Notes under the pieces: model-generated
The model's database searches: none
What the model was told of the DNA's origin: nothing
Seen by the model: only the letters and a program-made list of their open reading frames with translations
Assembly: GCA_017411745.1 (NCBI GenBank)
Contig: JAFQPM010000026.1
Coordinates: 1-49,323, forward strand
DNA from: Clostridia bacterium
Lineage (GTDB): Bacteria > Bacillota > Clostridia > Oscillospirales > CAG-272
Reading direction: 5' to 3'
Length of the DNA stretch: 49,323 bases
In this document: positions 15,787 to 22,277 of the stretch, piece after piece
How positions within the stretch are numbered: the first letter of the stretch is position 1
Layout: the number at the start of each line of letters is the position of its first letter
Translations under genes and position numbers: made by a program

Positions 15787-16682
15787 CACCGTTTACCTCC
15801 TCCCACATCGTAGCCCCTTCCCTCGACCTCGTGTATAAACATTTCCTCAAAATCCATCGGCATCTGCTCGATGACCGCGGGATTCAAGGCTTCAAGCATC
15901 GACTTCATCTGCTCCTGCCGTCCCTCGAGAACAATACGGACGAACCGTCCGTTTCTCTCAAGCGAAACCACGGGAAGCGCCGAGAACATAGCGTCCGAGA
16001 TCTCATTGGTAAAGGCAAGCTGGAACTTGCAGAAGCGGTCGACTCGCTCGGCAATATCGCCCGATGATGCAACGGTCATTTTATCGATGAGCGCATAGCA
16101 ATCGCAGAAATCCTCAAGCTCGCGCAGCGAATGGCTCGAAATTATAACTCCCGTTCCGTCCTCCTCGACCGCCTTGTTTATCGCCTTCTTGAAGGCAAGG
16201 CGCGCCAGGGGGTCAAGACCGTCAAACGCCTCGTCGAGCAAGAGATATTTAGGTCTTACCGCAAGAGCCAACGCCACGTAAAGCTGACGTCTCATTCCCT
16301 TTGAAAAATTGCGTATCGGCTTCTTTTCGTCAAGACCAAATTCGGTCATATAACGGTCAAAGACCTCGTAATCAATCTTGGGATAAAAGACCTTATACAT
16401 CTGATATAGGCTTCTGCCCGTGGTGTGAATCGTGTAGTACGGGTCGTCGGGCAAAAAGAATATCTTGCCTCTCGCGCCTTCTTCTGTAAGGCTTTCGCCG
16501 TCGCAGAGGAACTCGCCCTCCGTGGCGGTGTATACTCCCGAGATCAGCCTCAAAAGTGTGGTCTTTCCCGCGCCGTTTATTCCGACAAGACCCATTACGC
16601 TGCCCTCGTTAAGCGAAAGATTCACGTTTTCAAGTATCTTTTTCTGACCGATGAAATGGGTCAGGTTTTTAATCTCTAACAT
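15786..16682 (-). CDS. ABC transporter ATP-binding protein (YtrB-like)
   Basis: A 298-aa cytoplasmic ATPase. Walker A is GINGAGKTTLL, the signature is NFSKGMRRQL, Walker B is LLLDEAFDGLD and the switch His lies in ISSHSLRELED. It belongs to the class of single-ATPase ABC systems found next to GntR regulators. ATG 16680-16682 is chosen because AGGAGGT lies 9 bp upstream; longer frames have no ribosome site. It overlaps the end of the GntR gene by 7 bp and the permease start by 1 bp, so the three genes are a tight operon. Confidence 0.9.
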   Translation of the reverse strand: MLEIKNLTHFIGQKKILENVNLSLNEGSVMGLVGINGAGKTTLLRLISGVYTATEGEFLCDGESLTEEGARGKIFFLPDDPYYTIHTTGRSLYQMYKVFYPKIDYEVFDRYMTEFGLDEKKPIRNFSKGMRRQLYVALALAVRPKYLLLDEAFDGLDPLARLAFKKAINKAVEEDGTGVIISSHSLRELEDFCDCYALIDKMTVASSGDIAERVDRFCKFQLAFTNEISDAMFSALPVVSLERNGRFVRIVLEGRQEQMKSMLEALNPAVIEQMPMDFEEMFIHEVEGRGYDVGGGKR

Positions 16683-17023
16683 TCGCCGTACACCTCCTCT
16701 ATCCAATCAATAAGCGTTTGTTTTTCTATACCCATATCGCGCAGCGCGCTTATCACGGCTCGCTTGTCGGGCTGACTCTGTGTGTCTGATTTCCCTTGTG
16801 TGACAAAGGCTCCCTTCTTCGGCAACGAGCAAATAAGCCCCTCTTTTTCAAGCGTTGCATAAGCTCTAGCTATCGTGTTGGGATTTACTCCAAGCTCTCC
16901 TGCCGCCTCTCTGACCGAGGGGAGCTTATCGCCGTTTTTATAAATTCCAAGCTTGATATATTCCTTGAAGCGCGCGGCGACCTCGAGATAAACATCCTGT
17001 TTTCCCGAAAAATTCAGCTGCAT
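16676..17023 (-). CDS. GntR family regulator, YtrA-type short form
   Basis: A 115-aa protein. The winged-helix DNA-binding domain covers residues 10-75, with the GntR pattern GDKLPSVREAAGELGVNPNTI. The C terminus is only a short helical tail, as in the YtrA subfamily, with no large ligand-binding domain. It is expected to repress its own operon. Start 17021-17023 is chosen because GGGAGG lies 8 bp upstream; the frame can extend further but runs through the promoter region. The promoter lies at 17088-17116 and three direct repeats between promoter and gene are candidate binding sites. Confidence 0.9.
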   Translation of the reverse strand: MQLNFSGKQDVYLEVAARFKEYIKLGIYKNGDKLPSVREAAGELGVNPNTIARAYATLEKEGLICSLPKKGAFVTQGKSDTQSQPDKRAVISALRDMGIEKQTLIDWIEEVYGEC

Positions 17024-17057
17024 TTTCCAAGCCTCCCTTCTTTCAAATTTGTCAATC

Positions 17058-17116
17058 TGTATTATCTGTATTATCTGTTTCAACTGTATTATAGCATACT
17101 GAATATTCATTGTCAA
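17058..17116 (-). promoter_or_regulatory. Promoter and direct-repeat operator of the GntR/ABC operon
   Basis: On the minus strand, TTGACA (17111-17116), 17 bp and TATAAT (17088-17093) match consensus exactly. TGTATTAT occurs on the plus strand at 17058-17065, 17067-17074 and 17085-17092; the third copy overlaps the -10 box and the other two cover the start of the transcript. This position suits repression by the GntR protein, although many YtrA-type operators are inverted repeats. Confidence 0.75.
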
Positions 17117-17163
17117 GCCCTTTTGAAAAATTTTTGATGGATAAGGGGGTTCCGGGCAAAAAA

Positions 17164-17190
17164 CACCCGCCGAGAGCGCCTCGGCGGGTG
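17164..17190 (-). terminator. Terminator of the phosphatase/Ig-like gene unit
   Basis: On the minus strand CACCCGCCGAG pairs with CTCGGCGGGTG and is followed by TTTTTT. The 106 bp from here to the upstream stop codon (17191-17296) hold nothing recognisable. Confidence 0.85.
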
Positions 17191-17296
17191 AATATTCATT
17201 TTGTTATTCATTTGATAGATATCGACTCTATCCTCTAGTGTAAAGCCTTTTTACATTAGCTGTATTATTGCGGCTTTTACGGGTTCGATCAAGTTA

Positions 17297-18397
17297 TCAA
17301 TCGAGCTGATCGAGCGAGGCAACGACTACCACCTTCACGGTCTTCTCCGTCTTGTTGCCGGTCGAGTCGGTGGCGGTTATCGTGAGAGTGTGCTCACCCT
17401 CGGTAAGTCTGCCGCGATTGTCGAGCGCGCCCTCGGACCACTCAAAAATCGTCTCAAGCTCGCCGTCGGTGTCATCGGTCGCGGAAATATCAAGCAGACA
17501 TCTCGTGCCTACAAGCGCGCTGATCGTCTCGGCTGTCCAGTTGATATCGGGCGCCGTTACGTCCTTTTTGCCTACGGTCACGATAAGCGTGATCTCCGAA
17601 TGGTTGCCTGCCGCATCGGTCGCCTTTACGGTGCAGGTGTGCTGTCCTGCAACGAGAAGCCCGTTCTCGTCAAGCGCTCCGTCCGACCAGATATACTCGG
17701 GAGTGATCGCTCTCTCCTCGTATTCGTCCCAGACGGCGATATCAAGCTCGAGAGTCTTGCCCTCGGTAGTGCTGATCGCATTCTCTCCATTATAGGTAAT
17801 AACGGGAGCAACGGTGTCTGCTTCCTTCATATTGAATGTTATGCTATCGATATAAACGGTGGTGCTTTCGTTATCTGTGAAACGGAAGCCGAAGTTGACG
17901 GGCTTGAAATATCCGTTCGTGTCGGCAAAGCAATCCATACCCTCGGACTTGGATATATTATCTCCGTCCTTGGTAAGAGTGACGTCGATCCACGCTTCTG
18001 TTGCGGACGGCACCACTCTGGAGATCCAAGAATAGCCTGCGTCGTCGGTGATCCTGATCTCTTTGACGTTAGCCGTACAGTAGACTCTGAACGTGATCGA
18101 CTCGATCGCGTTGACCACGACCTTTTTCTCACTCAGATCAAGAGTGATCCCCGTAGCTGAGGTATTGGTCAATGCAAGAACGTAACCCGAATAGCCCTCG
18201 GGAACCTCTGCCGCCACCGCCTCCTCGGCGGTCATCATATTAAAGCCGTTAACATGCAAGCAAGTAACTCCCTCGAGTTCCTCGCCGTAGGGGATCTCTT
18301 CCTTGCCTGCTCCGTCCTCAAACGACGCGGCGTAGATCGAAACCGAAGAAAGAAGCAGCGAAAGAGCGACGATAGTTGCAACAACTATTCTTTTCAT
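17297..18397 (-). CDS. Secreted protein with carbohydrate-binding-like and two Ig-like repeats
   Basis: A 366-aa protein with a clear signal peptide (MKRIVVATIVALSLLLSSV, cleavage probably after IYA). The middle part (about 45-200) looks like a beta-sandwich that could be a carbohydrate-binding module. It is followed by two tandem bacterial Ig-like repeats (about 205-285 and 290-362), each ending in a GxHxxxxxATDxxGN(x)xE pattern (GQHTCTVKATDAAGNHSE; GEHTLTITATDSTGNKTE). There is no anchor motif, so it is probably released or loosely bound at the cell surface. The ATG follows the phosphatase stop by one base, with GAGGAGG inside the phosphatase end, so the two proteins are made together and may work together. 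No enzymatic motif is seen. Confidence 0.75.
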   Translation of the reverse strand: MKRIVVATIVALSLLLSSVSIYAASFEDGAGKEEIPYGEELEGVTCLHVNGFNMMTAEEAVAAEVPEGYSGYVLALTNTSATGITLDLSEKKVVVNAIESITFRVYCTANVKEIRITDDAGYSWISRVVPSATEAWIDVTLTKDGDNISKSEGMDCFADTNGYFKPVNFGFRFTDNESTTVYIDSITFNMKEADTVAPVITYNGENAISTTEGKTLELDIAVWDEYEERAITPEYIWSDGALDENGLLVAGQHTCTVKATDAAGNHSEITLIVTVGKKDVTAPDINWTAETISALVGTRCLLDISATDDTDGELETIFEWSEGALDNRGRLTEGEHTLTITATDSTGNKTEKTVKVVVVASLDQLD

Positions 18398-18398
18398 A

Positions 18399-19592
18399 TT
18401 ACTTTGCCTCCTCGAGAAGGATGTCGCGGATCGTCTGGATCTCCTCTGCGGTTATTCCGCAGGAAAGCAGATAATTCTCTACCTTTTCCGCAAAGGAGTC
18501 ACCCTTGTAAGAGGTGTTCAGATAGCTATAGGTTGCCTGAATATTGCTTCTGATCGCCTCTATACTTGCATTGTCGAGCGTTCCCGTTACCGAGAAGATC
18601 GAAAGCTCGTAATCCATCATAATATCGTTCTTGCTTACTCCAACAAGTCCTTGAAGCAGCAACACGATGGTTCCCGTACGATCGCGTCCGAGCGAGCAAT
18701 GGATATATACGGGATAATTTGCGGGGTCGGTGAAAACTCTTATCTCATCGGCAATTATCTCTTTTCCCTTTTTGTCGGTTATTCCCTTGTCCCCGATATA
18801 ATATCTTCCGTCGAGGTTGACATACTTTACGTCATCTCCAAGAGGAGATTTAACACCTGCTCCGCCCTCTCCTACGGTACGAAGGTCAAGGTCGGTCTTT
18901 ATTCCAAGAACGTCGTGGAAGGTGGCAATGCCGTTGGCTGTGATCTCCTCAAGCTTGCCTCCGCGATAGATCATTCCCTGCTTCATTCGTCCGCCGTCGA
19001 GCGTGTCGTGTCCGCCCGCATCTCTGGTGTTGCTCACTCCCTCGACCTCGATGGTTCTGGGACTCTTCGCGGTTCTGAAGGAATGCACCGAGCTTCTGAC
19101 AGTTTTCTCTGCACCCACTGCATCTATCTGCCAATAATAAGTCTTACCTGTAAAGAGCGTGGATACTGTGAGCGCATTTTCGTTTACAAGATAGCTTTCT
19201 ACCTCGGACATATCCTCGTCAACAGAAAGATACACTCTGTAATAATCTGCCCATTCAACCGCTTCCCATTCAAGAACGACGGGAATCGGATAGTATATAT
19301 CTGCATGCTGATAAAACTCGCTGGAATCGGTCTTTTTCCAGTTGAAATCTTTCCACCAGCCGTATACGTTCTCGTTCGCGAGAACTATCTTGGATTTATC
19401 CTCGGGCGATATCACGGCAATGTCCTCGGCGGTCTCCTCTGTGGTCTCGCCGCTTGTCGTACCCACTGTGGTGGTCTCTTCGGTGGTCGTTGCTTGAGTA
19501 GTCATATCGGTCTCCTCTCCTTGTCCTTTATCGCAAGCCGCAAATGAGAGCAGCATCGCTGCAGACAAGATAAAAATGATCAGTTTTTTCAT
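18399..19592 (-). CDS. Exported lipoprotein tyrosine phosphatase with fibronectin-like domain
   Basis: A 397-aa lipoprotein: signal peptide with lipobox LSFAAC, a Thr/Glu-rich linker (about 25-60), a fibronectin type III-like beta domain (about 90-190), then a Y_phosphatase3-type protein tyrosine/inositol phosphatase. The P-loop is YIHCSLGRDRTGT, a complete HCX5RT active site, and the upstream VSNTRDAGG motif is typical of this family. ATG 19590-19592 begins a proper signal sequence. The enzyme is predicted to act outside the membrane, where protein or inositol phosphates from diet or host could be substrates; this is inference. It lies 47 bp behind glutamine synthetase with no obvious terminator, and is coupled to the Ig-like protein downstream. 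Confidence 0.85.
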   Translation of the reverse strand: MKKLIIFILSAAMLLSFAACDKGQGEETDMTTQATTTEETTTVGTTSGETTEETAEDIAVISPEDKSKIVLANENVYGWWKDFNWKKTDSSEFYQHADIYYPIPVVLEWEAVEWADYYRVYLSVDEDMSEVESYLVNENALTVSTLFTGKTYYWQIDAVGAEKTVRSSVHSFRTAKSPRTIEVEGVSNTRDAGGHDTLDGGRMKQGMIYRGGKLEEITANGIATFHDVLGIKTDLDLRTVGEGGAGVKSPLGDDVKYVNLDGRYYIGDKGITDKKGKEIIADEIRVFTDPANYPVYIHCSLGRDRTGTIVLLLQGLVGVSKNDIMMDYELSIFSVTGTLDNASIEAIRSNIQATYSYLNTSYKGDSFAEKVENYLLSCGITAEEIQTIRDILLEEAK

Positions 19593-19639
19593 ACCCTTGT
19601 TCCTTTCAGAAAAACAAATTAATTCGGGATACAGATAGG

Positions 19640-21745
19640 TCATTGCTTCATAGTCATTTCGCCGTAGGACGGCAGTGGCCAGATCTTTGAGGGGACTATT
19701 CCCTCCATTTCGTCGACGACTCTTCTGAGCTCGGTCATAATCGGTCTGACATTCTCTTTATAAGCCATAGCCGACTCGGCGTAATGCTTTTTGTGCGTGC
19801 GCTCGCGATCTGCCGACATTGCAGCCGTTTTCAGCTTTTCGGCAAGGTCGTACGCTCTCGCATTCAGATCTGACAGCTTACGGATTATCGTCTTTTCAAG
19901 AACTGCTCCGTTGCCCGTTTCAAAGATCGTCATCTTGTTCTTGGCTATCTCGGCAAGCTCCCCGATATACTCCTCGACTGCGGGGATTATCTTTTTGTTG
20001 GCGATATCGACCATGGTCTTTGCCTCGATGTCTATCACCTTGGAGTAATTTTCAAAATATATCTCTTCTCTTGCTCGAAGCTCGATCTCACTCATGACAC
20101 CAAATTCGGTAAAGAGCTTGACGTTCTTCTCTGCCGTAAGACACGAGAAGGAATCCACGCTCGTCCTCATATTGAGAAGTCCGCGGCGCTCCGCTTCCTC
20201 TGGCCAAGCCGACGAATATCCGTTGCCGTTGAAGATTATCCTATGATGCGCCTTAAAGGTCTCCTTTATCAGCGCTCTTGCCGCGCTCTCGAGATCCTTC
20301 GCACCTTCAAGCTTATCTGCAAAATTCTTGAGCGCTTTGGCAACCGCCGTATTTATGACGATATTGGACATTGCGATATTCTGCGACGATCCGACCATTC
20401 TGAACTCAAATTTATTGCCCGTGAATGCAAAAGGCGAGGTCCTGTTTCTGTCGGTCGAGTCGTAACGGAACGTAGGTACGCTGGGCACGCCGAGATCCAT
20501 CGTCTTCTTGCCCTTGCTCAAATAGTCGGTATCTCCCACGATAGCGTCGATAAGCTCCTCAAGCTCGTCTCCAAGAAACATAGAAACTATGGCAGGAGGC
20601 GCCTCGTTAGCTCCGAGTCGATGGTCGTTTCCGGGAGTTGCCGCCGACAGACGAAGAAGATCCTGATAATCGTCGACCGCGGCGATAACCGCAGCCAAGA
20701 AAAGCAAGAACTGCGTATTTGCCGAGGGATTTTTGCCTGCGGACAAAAGATTTTTGCCCGTATCCGTGCCGATAGACCAGTTGTTATGCTTGCCCGAGCC
20801 GTTTATTCCCGCGTAGGGCTTTTCGTGCAGCAAGGCAACGAGCCCGTGGCGCTCGGCGACCGTTTTCATAGTCTCCATAATTATGAGGTTCTGGTCAACG
20901 GCGACGTTGGTATTGGCAAATATCGGCGCAAGCTCGTGCTGTGAGGGCGCGACCTCGTTGTGCTTGGTCTTGGAGTTGATTCCAAGCTTCCAGAGCTCTC
21001 GGTCAAGATCCTCCATATACGCGCCGATCTTGGTCTTAAGGTGTCCGTAATAATGGTCCTCGAGCTGTTGACCCTTGGGCGCGGGTGCGCCGAAAAGGGT
21101 TCTGCCCGTATAGAGCAGATCGTCGCGTTTATCGTAATATTCTTTGTTGATAAGGAAATATTCCTGCTCCGCACCGACCGAGGTATTGACTCTGGTTGCG
21201 GTCGTATCGCCAAAAAGCGCAAGTATTCGCAACGCCTGCTCGCTTATCACGTCCATAGAGCGCAGAAGCGGAGTTTTGGTGTCGAGTGCATCTCCCGTAT
21301 AAGAGCAGAAGACCGTGGGGATATAAAGCGTTCCGTCCTTTATAAAGGCGTACGACGAGGGATCCCACGCGGTGTATCCTCTCGCGTTGCAGGTCTCGCG
21401 CAGACCTCCCGAGGGGAAGGACGACGCGTCCGACTCTCCCTTTATCAGCTCCTTACCCGAGAACTCCATAACGACCTTATCTCCGCCGATGGGGGAGATA
21501 AAGGAATCGTGCTTTTCGGCAGTAACGCTGGTAAGCGGCTGGAACCAATGGGTATAGTGAGTAGCTCCCTTTTCGGTCGCCCAATCCTTCATCGCATTTG
21601 CGACGACGTTGGCAATCGAAACATCTATCATTTTTCCCGTTTTGATCGTTTCGGTAAGCGATTTGTAAACGTCCTTGGGCAATCTTTGACGCATGACGGC
21701 GTCATTGAATACCATACAGCCGTATATTTCTGGAATGTTTGTCAT
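19640..21745 (-). CDS. glnN: Glutamine synthetase type III
   Basis: A 701-aa protein, the usual size of GSIII (about 700 aa, versus 450-470 for GSI). The GSIII signature regions are present: an N-terminal VFNDAVMRQRLPKDVYKSL segment, the EQEYFLI glutamate-binding stretch, the NGSGKHNNWS motif and the ATP-site region around GNDHRLGANEAPPA. It makes glutamine from glutamate, ammonia and ATP in the cytoplasm. ATG 21743-21745 is chosen for its AGGAGTGA site; the longer frame would start inside the promoter. A perfect promoter lies upstream. No nitrogen-responsive site was recognised. Confidence 0.95.
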   Translation of the reverse strand: MTNIPEIYGCMVFNDAVMRQRLPKDVYKSLTETIKTGKMIDVSIANVVANAMKDWATEKGATHYTHWFQPLTSVTAEKHDSFISPIGGDKVVMEFSGKELIKGESDASSFPSGGLRETCNARGYTAWDPSSYAFIKDGTLYIPTVFCSYTGDALDTKTPLLRSMDVISEQALRILALFGDTTATRVNTSVGAEQEYFLINKEYYDKRDDLLYTGRTLFGAPAPKGQQLEDHYYGHLKTKIGAYMEDLDRELWKLGINSKTKHNEVAPSQHELAPIFANTNVAVDQNLIIMETMKTVAERHGLVALLHEKPYAGINGSGKHNNWSIGTDTGKNLLSAGKNPSANTQFLLFLAAVIAAVDDYQDLLRLSAATPGNDHRLGANEAPPAIVSMFLGDELEELIDAIVGDTDYLSKGKKTMDLGVPSVPTFRYDSTDRNRTSPFAFTGNKFEFRMVGSSQNIAMSNIVINTAVAKALKNFADKLEGAKDLESAARALIKETFKAHHRIIFNGNGYSSAWPEEAERRGLLNMRTSVDSFSCLTAEKNVKLFTEFGVMSEIELRAREEIYFENYSKVIDIEAKTMVDIANKKIIPAVEEYIGELAEIAKNKMTIFETGNGAVLEKTIIRKLSDLNARAYDLAEKLKTAAMSADRERTHKKHYAESAMAYKENVRPIMTELRRVVDEMEGIVPSKIWPLPSYGEMTMKQ

Positions 21746-21776
21746 TTCATCACTCCTTAAGAGTATAATCATAGTA

Positions 21777-21805
21777 ATTATATACCCATAGGGGAATTTT
21801 GTCAA
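21777..21805 (-). promoter_or_regulatory. Promoter of glutamine synthetase III
   Basis: On the minus strand, TTGACA (21800-21805), 17 bp, TATAAT (21777-21782): a full consensus match about 31 bp before the start codon. Confidence 0.9.
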
Positions 21806-21859
21806 GTGGGGGACTTGCTTTTTCGAGCAAAACACCCCAATATAACACTTTAATTATGA

Positions 21860-22099
21860 TCAAATAAGTTTATCAATGCTTACTTCGAATATTTCAGCAA
21901 ATGCCTTCAACTCAATATCCGTAACAAATCTTTTGCCGCACTCTATTCTCTGTATAGCGTTCTTATCTACATCTATACCAATAAGCTGCATTTTATCCGC
22001 AAGTCCTCTTTGAGAAAGCTTTGTGGGATGGGATAATCTTAAATTGCGAATGTTTTCGCCGCACAGATTATTTTTACCGCCGTTTTTATTTTTGAACAT
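21860..22099 (-). CDS. Small XRE-family (Cro/CI) helix-turn-helix regulator
   Basis: A 79-aa protein that is almost only a DNA-binding domain. The helix-turn-helix covers about residues 14-70, with SQRGLADKMQ, the recognition helix around KNAIQRIECGKRF, and a C-terminal helix ELKAFAEIFEVSIDKLI typical of the family. A good ribosome site (GGAGG) precedes the ATG. It has no ligand-binding or protease domain. The intergenic region upstream holds a palindrome at 22164-22182 that could be its operator. It stands alone, with no phage genes nearby. Confidence 0.9.
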   Translation of the reverse strand: MFKNKNGGKNNLCGENIRNLRLSHPTKLSQRGLADKMQLIGIDVDKNAIQRIECGKRFVTDIELKAFAEIFEVSIDKLI

Positions 22100-22126
22100 T
22101 TTAAACCTCCGTTTGACATTCAGTGA

Positions 22127-22182
22127 TTGACAAATCTATTATATTGTGTTATAATGTGTAATATGACATTCGCTAAATGTCA
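22127..22182 (+). promoter_or_regulatory. Strong plus-strand promoter with palindromic operator, no gene downstream
   Basis: TTGACA (22127-22132), 17 bp and TATAAT (22150-22155) form a perfect promoter reading rightward. The expected start near 22162 coincides with a 19-bp palindrome, TGACATT-CGCTA-AATGTCA (22164-22182). Read on the other strand the palindrome's right edge supplies TTGACA with a poor -10 17 bp away, so it may also serve the XRE gene. No rightward gene follows; transcription would enter spoIIE antisense. Confidence 0.7.
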
Positions 22183-22232
22183 ACCAGGCGAATTTCTTGA
22201 TCAAAGTAAAAACTAACATGTTTTAAATAAAA

Positions 22233-22265
22233 AAGCACGAGCAAGCTAAAAACTTACTCATGCTT
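22233..22265 (-). terminator. Probable terminator of spoIIE
   Basis: On the minus strand AAGCATGAGTAAG pairs imperfectly with CTTGCTCGTGCTT and is followed by TTTTATTT. The stem has two mismatches, so it may be leaky. Confidence 0.65.
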
Positions 22266-22277
22266 CTCTCTCCAATA

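Noticed and set aside
21860..22182. Prophage immunity region (CI-like regulator with divergent promoter)
   Set aside because: No integrase, excisionase, structural or other phage gene is nearby; flanking genes are core chromosomal genes.
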